This document shows, one piece after another, positions 1 to 6,274 of a stretch of 16,231 bases of DNA; the stretch's first letter is position 1, and each line of letters starts with the position of its first letter. The notes beneath the pieces were generated by a model. It was not told the DNA's origin and did no database searches. It saw only the letters and a list, made by a program, of their open reading frames with translations. The stretch comes from Dehalococcoidia bacterium UBA2160 (GTDB lineage: Bacteria > Chloroflexota > Dehalococcoidia > Lucifugimonadales > UBA1123): assembly GCA_002328865.1 (NCBI GenBank), contig DCWO01000007.1:38199-54429 (forward strand), in the 5' to 3' direction. Made by a program: the position numbers and the translations under genes.

Positions 1-265
1 GGCTTCGTTTTTCATGTGGGTGTCTCGGGGTTTGCGTGTGCGCGTTTCTTACCTACCCGAACGCCTGCTGGGATTGCGATCAGCAGACGCAACTGGCACT
101 GCGGCGGCCCTTCGACACGCTCAGGGCGAACGAAAATAAGAGTGGCGTCAACCGCGGTACCCCATTTCCGTTAAAAGTGTTTCAACCCCGTTCGTGGTGA
201 GCCTGTCGAACCACCCGTCCGCCTCAACATACACCGCTGGTGCAACGCGCACCGAACTCAGGACG
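1..265. other. Non-coding left flank carrying a repeat pair
   Basis: I find no supported gene between the left edge and the aminotransferase stop. The stretch contains an inverted pair of a dispersed repeat (108-132 and 190-214), described separately. On the minus strand an ATG at 15-13 opens five codons (MKNEA) running off the left edge. It has no clear Shine-Dalgarno sequence, so I do not call it a gene. Confidence 0.5.
108..214. repeat. Inverted pair of a dispersed REP-like repeat (copies R1 and R2)
   Basis: Copy R1 (108-132) reads forward: CCC, loop TTCGACACGCTCA, GGG, then CGAACG. Copy R2 (190-214) is the same unit on the other strand, with stem GTGG/CCAC around loop TTCGACAGGCTCA, followed by CGAAC. 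The copies face each other across 57 bases. Two more copies lie at 2248-2273 and 2339-2363 in the same arrangement. The stem bases change in step (CCC/GGG versus GTGG/CCAC) while the 13-base loop stays nearly constant, so a folded structure seems to be under constraint. It lies just past the 3' end of the minus-strand aminotransferase. Confidence 0.75.
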
Positions 266-1597
266 CTACACCAATCCCTGGTCACGGACCTCCGTTAGCG
301 CCTTCTCGAAGGCGTCCACGGTGAAGTCGATGTCCTCTTCCGTGTGCGACGCGGTCAGGATGAATCGGTTGCCCGAATGGACGCCGTGGTTTAGCAGCGC
401 CAGGTTTAGCTGCTGATTGCGAACGGCGTTGCCCGCCTGCGCGGCATGCTCCGGCGTCAGGATGCAGTACTCTTTGTCGCACTCGTGGTCCGCGCCCAAC
501 CGCAGGAACATCAACGAGCTGATCCCGGTGGCGCAACCCGGAATCTCCATCTTCGACAAAAGGTCGTTCAAACCGTTCTTCAACTGCAATGCTCGGGCGT
601 CGGCGGTGTCGTTGACCGGGGTGTTGGCGACAAGCTCCAGGCATTTGATGCCCGCGGCCGCACTGAGCGGATTGGCGTTGAAGGTGCCGTTGTGGGCGAT
701 GCGTCGGTACCGGTTGTATTCGGCGTCGCCGGGGTGGTCTTCGATCATGTTGATGATGTCGGCTTTGCCGGTCACGGCGCCGCCGGGAAGCCCGCCGCCG
801 AGAATCTTCGCGAGCGTCGTCATGTCGGGCGTGATGCCGAAATAGGACTGAGCGCCACCCTTGGAGACCCGGAAGCCGGTCACCACCTCGTCGAAGATGA
901 GCACCACGCCGTAGCGTTCTGTAACTTCGCGTAGTTGCTCCAAGAACGTGGGCAGGATCGGGTTGGCGCCCATGTGAGCGCCGGTGGGCTCCAGGATGAC
1001 GGCAGCGATGTCGTCGTCTTCCTTCAGCTTCTGTTCAAACGTCTCGATGTCGTTGGGAGGGAGGACGATCATCGTGCTGAGGGTCTCGGCTGGAATGCCG
1101 CCGATGCCCTCGCCTCCGGCGGATAGGTAGTCGCTCCAGCCGTGGAAGTGGTCGTCGAACTTGATCACTTTGGTTTTGCCGGTGTAGGCGCGGGCCATTC
1201 TGATGGCCATCATATCGGCCTCGGTGCCGGAGCTATGGAACCGCACCTTCTCGGCGCTCGGTATCAGCTCTCGGACCAGTTCGCCCCACCGCATCTCAAG
1301 GTCAGTCGACCCGCTGAAGTGGGTCCCGGCAGCCATCTGGTCCTGGACGGCCTTGACGACGTCGGGGTGCGAGTGTCCCAGTATTAGTGCGCCGTGTCCC
1401 GGGAAGAAGTCCAGCAGTCGATTCCCGTCCACGTCGTATTTGGCGGGTCCTTCGGCGTGGGTGTAGTAGAGTTGGAAAGGATTCTGTTTTCGGGCGTCGT
1501 GCGTCACTCCGTTGGGAAACAGCGATCTCGCCGTTTCGTGGCGGTGCGCGGACCCAGGGTGTTGATCCAAGAATCGTTGCTCGATGGGAGTGGTCAA
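266..1597 (-). CDS. HemL-like class-III PLP aminotransferase / glutamate-1-semialdehyde aminomutase family
   Basis: The 443-aa product is a fold-type I, class-III PLP enzyme closest in pattern to glutamate-1-semialdehyde 2,1-aminomutase. Visible landmarks are HSSGTEA at 121-127 (phosphate cup), DHFHGW at 149-154, FDEVVTGFR at 235-243 with the PLP-pyridine Asp, and LAKILGGGLPGGA near 262-274 with K264 as the Schiff-base lysine. Length suits the family (about 430). Start is TTG: GGAG lies 8 bases upstream (1609-1606), while an ATG 4 bases before it is out of frame. The family includes true HemL and many aminomutases or transaminases of unknown substrate. With no other heme genes nearby, I would not call this hemL. 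It is divergent from a VOC gene, and a TATAAT-containing promoter lies at 1667-1640. Confidence 0.85.
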   Translation of the reverse strand: MTTPIEQRFLDQHPGSAHRHETARSLFPNGVTHDARKQNPFQLYYTHAEGPAKYDVDGNRLLDFFPGHGALILGHSHPDVVKAVQDQMAAGTHFSGSTDLEMRWGELVRELIPSAEKVRFHSSGTEADMMAIRMARAYTGKTKVIKFDDHFHGWSDYLSAGGEGIGGIPAETLSTMIVLPPNDIETFEQKLKEDDDIAAVILEPTGAHMGANPILPTFLEQLREVTERYGVVLIFDEVVTGFRVSKGGAQSYFGITPDMTTLAKILGGGLPGGAVTGKADIINMIEDHPGDAEYNRYRRIAHNGTFNANPLSAAAGIKCLELVANTPVNDTADARALQLKNGLNDLLSKMEIPGCATGISSLMFLRLGADHECDKEYCILTPEHAAQAGNAVRNQQLNLALLNHGVHSGNRFILTASHTEEDIDFTVDAFEKALTEVRDQGLV

Positions 1598-1605
1598 TGT
1601 TCATT

Positions 1606-1609
1606 CTCC
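1606..1609 (-). promoter_or_regulatory. Shine-Dalgarno sequence deciding a TTG start
   Basis: On the minus strand GGAG (1609-1606) sits 8 bases before TTG 1597-1595, which is in frame with the aminotransferase. The nearby ATG at 1604-1602 is in another frame and only 1 base from GGAG. The TTG is therefore the supported start. Confidence 0.6.
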
Positions 1610-1639
1610 AGGATTGGATTTGCCCCAGGCAGTGATTGT

Positions 1640-1667
1640 ATTATATCCGCCAAGATCGAATGTGCAA
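1640..1667 (-). promoter_or_regulatory. Candidate sigma-70 promoter for the aminotransferase
   Basis: On the minus strand TTGCAC (1667-1662), a 16-base spacer and a perfect TATAAT (1645-1640). The -35 is weak. Transcription would begin near 1633, giving a leader of about 35 bases before the TTG start. Confidence 0.5.
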
Positions 1668-1740
1668 CGGCGAACAACCCAAGCTGGGCGAAGCCGGCCC
1701 TTGCATCGACGGACACTGAAATCGGACGGAGGACGAAACG

Positions 1741-2178
1741 ATGATTACAGGCATGAACCACACCGGATTCGTGGTCAGCGACCTGGAGCGGTCGGTTGAC
1801 TTCTACACCAACACGGTTGGGTTGAAGCTGGTCAGGCGAGCGGAGCGAGACGGCGGTCCGATCTCCCGTCTGTTGGGTTACGAAGACACACGAATCAAAG
1901 CCGCGATGTTGAGCTTCGATGGTGAGGACGACCACATCCTGGAGTTGATCGAATACGTCAACCCGGGCAGCGCGAGCCGGCCGACGACAGAACGTGCTGT
2001 GCTCGGCGCGTCGCACATCGCGTTCAACGTGACCGACATCGATGCGACGTTCGATCGCTTGATCGCGGCAGGCGCGATCAAGCTGGCGAGGCCGGTCGAA
2101 ATGAGTCCGGACCGGGTCGCATGTTACCTGCAAGATCCGGACGGTAATTGGGTCGAGTTGATTGAGATCAGCGAGTAA
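1741..2178 (+). CDS. VOC-family (glyoxalase/bleomycin-resistance fold) metalloenzyme
   Basis: The 145-aa product has the two beta-alpha-beta-beta-beta modules of the vicinal oxygen chelate family. The first begins MNHTGFVVSDLERSVDFYT and the second SHIAFNVTDIDATFDRL, ending QDPDGNWVELIE. Candidate metal ligands are H7, E68, H92 and E139, the usual one-His/one-Glu per module. This fits lactoylglutathione-lyase-like or methylmalonyl-CoA-epimerase-like enzymes, but the substrate cannot be told from sequence. GGAGG at 1728-1732 lies 8 bases before the ATG. It is divergent from the aminotransferase and followed by a repeat pair. No clear promoter of its own was found in the 143-base gap. Confidence 0.85.
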   Translation: MITGMNHTGFVVSDLERSVDFYTNTVGLKLVRRAERDGGPISRLLGYEDTRIKAAMLSFDGEDDHILELIEYVNPGSASRPTTERAVLGASHIAFNVTDIDATFDRLIAAGAIKLARPVEMSPDRVACYLQDPDGNWVELIEISE

Positions 2179-2247
2179 CGGGTACGGCAGGTTATGGGTG
2201 GCGCGAGTGCTTGCGTGGGCGTCCGGCATCGCAAGGCGCTTCGTCGG

Positions 2248-2363
2248 GTGGTTCGACAGGCTCACCACGAACGGAGAATAATGACTCTCTGCTAAGAGCG
2301 AGAATCCAGATTCACTCCGGTGTCGCGCCTCTCGCACACGTTCGCCCCGAGCTTGTCGAAGGG
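2248..2363. repeat. Second inverted pair of the REP-like repeat (copies R3 and R4)
   Basis: R3 (2248-2273, forward) has stem GTGG/CCAC around loop TTCGACAGGCTCA, then CGAACG. R4 (2339-2363, reverse) has stem CCC/GGG around loop TTCGACAAGCTCG, then CGAACG. The copies face each other across 65 bases, the same geometry as the pair at 108-214. The pair fills most of the 222-base gap between two convergent gene ends (VOC stop at 2178, hydrolase stop at 2401). It may act in transcription termination or mRNA 3'-end protection, as REP/BIME elements do, but that role is inferred. Confidence 0.75.
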
Positions 2364-2400
2364 CCGTCCCGCGCGATTCTGGATTTTCGAACGGCAAGCC

Positions 2401-3228
2401 CTAGCCGATAAGTTGCACCGGGTTCGACTTGACGACTGCGGAGACCTGCTCGGGCGCCATGCCCGCGCCCAACAGCGCGGCGATCGCCATTCGCATCCCC
2501 TCGGCGGCGGGCGGGTTCATCCACTGCCCGAAGTCGGTCGTGACGACGCAGCGATCGACGCCCAGTTTGTTGAGAGACCCGACCAGCTCGTCGACGGACA
2601 TGCCGTTGCGAGCGGGCATGCACGCCAGGAACGTGTGCTCCAGGTACGCGCCTAGCGACGCCATTTCCTGCTGCTGCTCGATTGTCGACACGGCGCTCGG
2701 ATGCGTCGCGATCATGCGTGTAACGCCGGCATCCTTCGCGGCCCGAAACAGCGCTATCGCCTCGACGGGCGATACGTGGCCCGACGCCAAGACCATGTCG
2801 TGGCGTCGAATCAGGTCGAGAACATCGTGAACCGGCGGCAATAGTCGGCCGTCCTCGTCCACGATCGCGATGCCGGGGCTCCGGCCCGCGCGGGTCAGCC
2901 ACGCGTCGGCGTCGAACGTCGGCATCCAGACGACCCGCGCGCCCAGCTTGGCGGACACCTCGACCGCGTCGGGATTGACGCCGCCGACGGACTTGTTCAG
3001 CGCGATTGCCCCCGCGACGTTGAGTCCCGGATACATGCGCCCCAGGGCGTACGCGAGGGGTGTGGTGGGGTACTCGTGGGACTTCAGGACGAAGCCCGCC
3101 ATCTCGGCTTCATACGCTTGTCGCGCAGTCTCGAGCGCGTCGAGGCGTCGATCCTGCGCCGCGTCCGGACTGGCGTGGACGTGCAGGTCGAAAGACCCTT
3201 TCAGGATGTCGGCGATTTGGTCGTTCAT
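2401..3228 (-). CDS. DUF6282-like metal-dependent hydrolase (amidohydrolase/PHP-type barrel)
   Basis: The 275-aa product looks like a TIM-barrel metallohydrolase of the DUF6282 type. Its N terminus carries FDLHVHASPD with D14, H16 and H18, the DxHxH pattern of amidohydrolase or PHP enzymes. Further likely metal or active-site residues are H51 (LKSHEYPT), H151 (ASGHVSP), H176 (IATHPSA), E197 and D232 (TTDFGQ). The reaction is unknown; hydrolysis of an amide, lactone or phosphoester is possible. The start at 3228 is chosen because GGAG lies 8 bases upstream; the open frame runs further 5' but without a ribosome site. It has no signal peptide and is probably cytosolic. A weak extended -10 promoter lies at 3294-3266. 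Confidence 0.75.
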   Translation of the reverse strand: MNDQIADILKGSFDLHVHASPDAAQDRRLDALETARQAYEAEMAGFVLKSHEYPTTPLAYALGRMYPGLNVAGAIALNKSVGGVNPDAVEVSAKLGARVVWMPTFDADAWLTRAGRSPGIAIVDEDGRLLPPVHDVLDLIRRHDMVLASGHVSPVEAIALFRAAKDAGVTRMIATHPSAVSTIEQQQEMASLGAYLEHTFLACMPARNGMSVDELVGSLNKLGVDRCVVTTDFGQWMNPPAAEGMRMAIAALLGAGMAPEQVSAVVKSNPVQLIG

Positions 3229-3265
3229 GGCGGACACTCCGTCGCGTCTGTCTCTCGGTTGCCAG

Positions 3266-3294
3266 AGGCTAGCACAACGGCCAACCGGCGGCAA
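3266..3294 (-). promoter_or_regulatory. Weak extended -10 promoter candidate for the DUF6282-like gene
   Basis: On the minus strand TTGCCG (3294-3289), a 17-base spacer, then TAGCCT (3271-3266) preceded by TGC, an extended -10 pattern. The -10 matches consensus at only 3 of 6 bases. The predicted leader is about 30 bases. Confidence 0.35.
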
Positions 3295-3488
3295 CGCGAG
3301 AGCGCGAGACATCCTAATATTGTCGATCTCCTGTCACGCGTCCGTCATGCGCACAATCTTCCGAACGGGTGAGCGCGAGTTTTGCCGTTGTCCGCTCAAT
3401 GCTGGTAGGCGGACTGAAAAGAATTTGCTTCCCAGAGGGAGAATCTCAAATGACGCCCTAGAATTGCTTTTAGCACGTATTGGCGCTA

Positions 3489-3517
3489 TTGACGCTAATA
3501 GTCACTTTTATTACAAT
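3489..3517 (+). promoter_or_regulatory. Sigma-70 promoter candidate for the 99-aa gene
   Basis: TTGACG (3489-3494), a 17-base spacer and TACAAT (3512-3517) each differ from consensus at one position. Transcription would start near 3524, leaving a leader of about 80 bases. A small inverted repeat, CTATT-N6-AATAG (3486-3501), overlaps the -35 and could be an operator. Confidence 0.6.
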
Positions 3518-3602
3518 CAATGGTCTCCTGGGAGCCGTGATTGCGAATGAAACGCTGTCCACTCGGGAATGGACGAGCAATTCGATTTGAAAGGTGATAG
3601 AA

Positions 3603-3902
3603 ATGAAACACATGGCAATATTGACACACGGTCCCGAAACCTGCGCGGCAGCCATCGCCGAGATTGGCGACAAAGCCAACAGTGCACTGGCCCAGCTTGA
3701 GGTGGGATCTGAGAAGAACGGAGTGACGATCGAAGGGTTCTGGGTCGATCCCCCCGGACACCAATTCTACCTGCTGGCCGACGCTCCCAACGCCCACGCC
3801 GTTAGCCAGTTGACGGTTGAGCTTCAACTCTTCCATTGGAACACCGTGGACATTCACGCGGTGATTACCGTCGAAGAGGCGAGATCCCTGATAGCGCACT
3901 AA
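3603..3902 (+). CDS. Small DUF3303-like alpha/beta protein of unknown function
   Basis: The 99-aa product begins MKHMAILTHGPETC and ends LFHWNTVDIHAVITVEEARSLIAH. Alternating strand and helix patterns suggest a compact ferredoxin-like alpha+beta fold. The C-terminal stretch, an aromatic-rich helix followed by a strand and an acidic EEA, recalls DUF3303-type proteins. That assignment is tentative and no enzymatic function can be inferred. The start at 3603 is preferred over an in-frame GTG at 3594 because AAGG (3591-3594) lies 8 bases before the ATG. A good promoter lies about 80 bases upstream. The molybdoenzyme begins 124 bases downstream, so the two may share a transcript. Confidence 0.7.
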   Translation: MKHMAILTHGPETCAAAIAEIGDKANSALAQLEVGSEKNGVTIEGFWVDPPGHQFYLLADAPNAHAVSQLTVELQLFHWNTVDIHAVITVEEARSLIAH

Positions 3903-4026
3903 TCATGCGACCCGTTATCTGTCGCGCTCACAGATCGATCGCTGAACATGGTTAGCGCCTCAGACCGGACGCATCGTGCCGGTGGGACCGTCCGCCGAGC
4001 TTGGGATCGGGCAACGAGGAGGAACG

Positions 4027-4641
4027 ATGCTGCGGAAGATTGGACGGCTGACTAACATCAGGCAAGACCAAGCCGGACTTGAGGTCCCGCCCGGCCAGTT
4101 CGTGACGGAGGGATTCCCGGTGCTCTCAGCCGGCCCAACGCCTAGAATCGACCTGGCAGACTGGCGATTCAAGGTGTTCGGTTTGGTGCAAGACGAAATC
4201 GAGTTCGACTGGGAGCAGTTCAAAGCGCTGCCGTCGGTCACGATCGACGCTGAGTTTCACTGCGTCACTCAATGGAGCAATCTCGAGAACACCTGGGAAG
4301 GCGTGCTCTTCACCGAGGTGATGAAGCTCATGGCGCCTGCGCCCGAGGCCAGATATGTCATGGCTCATAGCTACGGCGGGTACACGACCAACATTTCGCT
4401 GGACGTGCTGAACGACGACGACGTGCTGCTGGCGTACAAGCACGACGGACAGGATCTGTCGCCGGACCACGGCGCGCCTTTGCGCTTGATTGTGCCAAAA
4501 CGGTACGCGTGGAAGAGCGCCAAGTGGCTAAACGGGTTCGAGTTCATGGCCGAAGACCGTCCGGGATTTTGGGAAATCAGAGGTTACCACATGGAAGGCG
4601 ACCCGTGGAAAGAGGAACGCTGGGGATTTAGGATGGGGTGA
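4027..4641 (+). CDS. Cytosolic sulfite-oxidase-type molybdopterin oxidoreductase (YuiH-like)
   Basis: The 204-aa product is a single oxidoreductase molybdopterin-binding domain of the sulfite oxidase/YedY type. AEFHCVTQWSNLENTWEGV (75-93) contains C79, the expected Mo-ligating cysteine. HGAPLRLIVPKRYAWKSAKW (148-167) matches the conserved cofactor-binding block. It lacks a Tat or Sec signal, a heme domain and the dimerisation domain of eukaryotic sulfite oxidase. It therefore resembles the short cytoplasmic YuiH-type proteins, whose substrate is not established. The ATG at 4027 follows AGGAGG (4017-4022) by 4 bases. An upstream in-frame GTG at 3976 has no comparable site. No MsrQ-like partner or molybdopterin biosynthesis gene is nearby. 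Confidence 0.85.
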   Translation: MLRKIGRLTNIRQDQAGLEVPPGQFVTEGFPVLSAGPTPRIDLADWRFKVFGLVQDEIEFDWEQFKALPSVTIDAEFHCVTQWSNLENTWEGVLFTEVMKLMAPAPEARYVMAHSYGGYTTNISLDVLNDDDVLLAYKHDGQDLSPDHGAPLRLIVPKRYAWKSAKWLNGFEFMAEDRPGFWEIRGYHMEGDPWKEERWGFRMG

Positions 4642-4683
4642 AGGTTCCGCTGGCGGATGACCCAGCGGGGCGGGAAAACAGTA

Positions 4684-4709
4684 GCGGCCCCCTCGGTCGA
4701 GGGGACCGC
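4684..4709. terminator. Strong hairpin between convergent genes, possible bidirectional terminator
   Basis: CCCCTC (4689-4694), loop GGTC, GAGGGG (4699-4704), extended by GCGG (4684-4687) pairing with CCGC (4706-4709) across one C-A mismatch. It lies between two convergent gene ends (4641 and 4755). Only the minus-strand side has a nearby T run (TTTT about five bases past the stem), so termination is better supported for the zinc-ribbon gene. Confidence 0.5.
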
Positions 4710-4754
4710 CAGGTGTTACGAACGGAGATTCGACGCGCGTCGGGATGCGTATCG

Positions 4755-4934
4755 CTACGCGACCTTCTTCTTTTCTGCGGTCTCCGCGGCGAGGTTCAGC
4801 GACTCAAGCAGTTTGTTCGGCTCCTCGATGTCAACCATGTAACCGCACTGCAAACATTCCCTGTAGCTGCCGTACATGTCTCGATTAATGTGCATGTCGC
4901 CTTTGCAGCGTGCGCAACCCTTCAAGTACAACAT
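4755..4934 (-). CDS. 59-aa zinc-ribbon protein, predicted HspR-regulon member
   Basis: The 59-aa product is MLYLKGCARCKGDM... with C7, C10, C27 and C30 forming CxxC-x16-CxxC, a classic rubredoxin-like zinc ribbon. An acidic linker and a helical tail ending AEKKKVA follow. No other domain is visible. The start at 4934 is chosen because GGGGAGG (4946-4940) lies 5 bases upstream. The frame continues to an ATG at 4970, which has no good ribosome site. Its promoter at 5088-5060 has a consensus -35 (TTGACA), a 17-base spacer and a consensus -10 (TATAAT). That -35 is one arm of the palindrome controlling hspR-grpE-dnaK. Function is unknown: a nucleic-acid-binding, redox-sensing or chaperone-linked role is possible. 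No family name is claimed. Confidence 0.75.
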   Translation of the reverse strand: MLYLKGCARCKGDMHINRDMYGSYRECLQCGYMVDIEEPNKLLESLNLAAETAEKKKVA

Positions 4935-5059
4935 TCCAACCTCCCCTATTTGGCCGGCGAATCCGGCCATGTCTTTCGCAAATTTAGATGCAGTGACAGC
5001 GACTAAGATTCCCGCGAATGTCTCTCTGTGATCGATGTCAGGCGCAATGCCCGAGGTGC

Positions 5060-5098
5060 ATTATATTAATTGACACGGCTTGTGTCAATGTGTATCAT
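5060..5098. promoter_or_regulatory. Symmetric divergent sigma-70 promoters
   Basis: Plus strand: TTGACA (5070-5075), 17 bases, TATCAT (5093-5098), reading toward hspR. Minus strand: TTGACA (5088-5083), 17 bases, TATAAT (5065-5060), reading toward the zinc-ribbon gene. Both have consensus -35 hexamers and ideal spacing; the minus-strand unit matches consensus at all 12 positions. The two -35 hexamers are the arms of one palindrome centred at 5079, so a dimeric repressor bound there would block both promoters. Confidence 0.8.
5069..5089. promoter_or_regulatory. HAIR-like palindrome, candidate HspR operator
   Basis: ATTGACAC (5069-5076), spacer GGCTT, GTGTCAAT (5082-5089) is a perfect 8-base inverted repeat. 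The actinobacterial HspR site HAIR is CTTGAGT-N7-ACTCAAG. Here TTGA and TCAA occur at the same 11-base separation, with CA/TG replacing GT/AC inside. The symmetry extends one base beyond each -35 hexamer on both sides, so it is not just two back-to-back -35 boxes. hspR is the first gene downstream, which makes autoregulation likely. CIRCE (TTAGCACTC-N9-GAGTGCTAA) does not match. Confidence 0.65.
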
Positions 5099-5160
5099 GA
5101 CATCCAGATCGGTCACTCTATTGTTATAACCCTGATCCTACGACCTGAAACTTGAATGCG

Positions 5161-5176
5161 TGGCGGTTCCCCGCCA
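5161..5176 (+). other. Small hairpin in the hspR leader
   Basis: TGGCGG (5161-5166), loop TTCC, CCGCCA (5171-5176): a perfect 6-bp stem about 55 bases after the predicted transcription start. It has no following T run, so it is not a simple terminator. Confidence 0.4.
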
Positions 5177-5261
5177 ATATGCCCTTGAGCGATCATTCGA
5201 TATAACGCGTCATGGTCTGCTAGGGTTAGCGTTGGAGAAAACACTCAATCGTGGAACGTCC

Positions 5262-5287
5262 GCGGCGCGCAGGAGTCCCTGCGCCGC
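5262..5287 (+). other. Bulged hairpin just upstream of the hspR ribosome site
   Basis: GCGGCG (5262-5267) pairs with CGCCGC (5282-5287), and CAGG (5270-5273) with CCTG (5278-5281), leaving a two-base bulge and loop AGTC. The stem ends about 13 bases before the Shine-Dalgarno sequence GGTGAGG (5300-5306). It does not sequester that site as drawn. Confidence 0.4.
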
Positions 5288-5315
5288 ATGAGTCACGAAG
5301 GTGAGGCCATCCGAT

Positions 5316-5645
5316 ATGGAAGGCATCTACGTAATAAGCGTGGCGGCTCGAATCCTGGAAATGCACCCGCAAACGCTGCGAAAGTACGAGCGGGTCGGGT
5401 TCGTGTCACCCTCACGAACCGGCGGCAAGCTGCGGTTGTACTCGGAGCAGGACATCGTGCGGTTGCGCCTCATCAAGCACCTGACCGGTGAATTGGGACT
5501 GAACATCGCTGGCGTGCAGTTGGCCCTGGCTCTGTTCAATCAGATGCTCAAAATGAAGGTTCAACTCGATCGACTCCAGGGGCCTGCCCTCAAGCGAGCC
5601 CTCAATCAGAGCCTCGACGAGATGTATGAGATGATGCAAGCCTGA
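5316..5645 (+). CDS. hspR: HspR-type MerR-family heat-shock repressor
   Basis: The 109-aa product is a MerR-fold regulator of the HspR type. YVISVAARILEMHPQTLRKY (5-24) forms the helix-turn-helix, VGFVSPSRTGGKLRLYSEQD (27-46) the wing, and a hydrophobic and then charged helix follows to the C terminus. In known HspR systems the protein represses the dnaK operon through HAIR sites and uses DnaK as co-repressor, with titration of DnaK by unfolded protein giving induction. The ATG at 5316 follows GAGG (5303-5306) by 9 bases. An in-frame GTG at 5301 lacks a ribosome site. It is followed after 32 bases by grpE and then dnaK. The C-terminal part is short for a family often of 120-150 residues. Confidence 0.9.
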   Translation: MEGIYVISVAARILEMHPQTLRKYERVGFVSPSRTGGKLRLYSEQDIVRLRLIKHLTGELGLNIAGVQLALALFNQMLKMKVQLDRLQGPALKRALNQSLDEMYEMMQA

Positions 5646-5677
5646 CAGGCGCTGCGTCGAACGGAGGACTGACCCAG

Positions 5678-6274
5678 ATGACCGAAGAGCAACAGCCTGA
5701 TGAGCTGGAACGCCTCGAGCAGCAACTCGACGAGGAGTTGGACGAACCCGCTCGTCTGCAAGCGGAGCTCGACGAAACTGTCCGAGAAAAAGACCAGTTA
5801 AAAGGCATGGCCCAACGGGCGCAGGCGGACCTTGTAAACTACCGGCGTCGGGCAGCCGAAGAGATGACCGAGTCGAGACAGAACTCGAACTCTCGGCTCC
5901 TGGTTAGGCTGCTGATGGTCCTCGACGACATGAATCGCGCATTCGACGCGATCCCCGAGGATGCCGTCGCCCCGGGTTGGCTGGACGGACTGGAATTGGT
6001 CCGTCGAAACCTTCAAAACGTAATGGATTCCGAGGGCGTGACGAAGATCGAAACCGCGGTGGGTCAACCCTTTGACGTCCACGAACACGAAGCGGTATTC
6101 TTCGAACCGAGCACCGATCGCGAAGAGGGTTCAGTAATGAGTGTGATCAGGGACGGTTACAAACTTCACGACCGGGTCCTGCGCGCGGCGCAAGTGAGCG
6201 TGTCACAAAGGGTAGAGCCCGACCCCCCAGCCACGGAAGAACGAAAAATCGACATCGACCAGGAGGCCCCTTAG
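5678..6274 (+). CDS. grpE: GrpE nucleotide-exchange factor
   Basis: The 198-aa product is GrpE, the dimeric cytosolic cofactor that opens the DnaK nucleotide pocket to release ADP. An acidic, Glu/Gln-rich N terminus (1-50) would form the long coiled coil. DLVNYRRRAAEE (51-62) and LLMVLDDMNRAFD (78-90) mark the dimer helices. The C-terminal beta domain carries GQPFDVHEHEAV (129-140) and SVIRDGYKLHDRVLRAAQVSVS (155-176), both diagnostic for GrpE. GGAGG (5663-5667) lies 10 bases before the ATG. The stop codon abuts the dnaK ATG with no intervening base, so the two are probably translationally coupled. Confidence 0.95.
   Translation: MTEEQQPDELERLEQQLDEELDEPARLQAELDETVREKDQLKGMAQRAQADLVNYRRRAAEEMTESRQNSNSRLLVRLLMVLDDMNRAFDAIPEDAVAPGWLDGLELVRRNLQNVMDSEGVTKIETAVGQPFDVHEHEAVFFEPSTDREEGSVMSVIRDGYKLHDRVLRAAQVSVSQRVEPDPPATEERKIDIDQEAP

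Larger units (their letters stand above)
3229..3602. other. Intergenic region between divergent genes
   Basis: This 374-base gap holds candidate promoters for both flanking genes (minus-strand 3294-3266, plus-strand 3489-3517) and no supported gene. From about 3340 it becomes more A+T-rich than its surroundings. Open frames crossing it lack ribosome sites and recognisable protein features. Confidence 0.5.
4935..5315. other. Divergent regulatory region between the zinc-ribbon gene and hspR
   Basis: This 381-base gap contains the bidirectional promoter/operator (5060-5098), an untranslated leader of about 120 bases toward the zinc-ribbon gene, and one of about 210 bases toward hspR with two hairpins (5161-5176, 5262-5287). 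The centre around 5060-5100 is clearly A+T-rich against GC-rich surroundings. I see no supported gene in it. Confidence 0.65.

Noticed and set aside
1..15. Possible start of a minus-strand gene (MKNEA) at the left edge
   Set aside because: There are only five codons in the window and no clear Shine-Dalgarno sequence.
5156..5188. Ten-codon frame (MRGGSPPICP) in the hspR leader, considered as a regulatory leader peptide
   Set aside because: It has no ribosome site and no run of regulatory codons.
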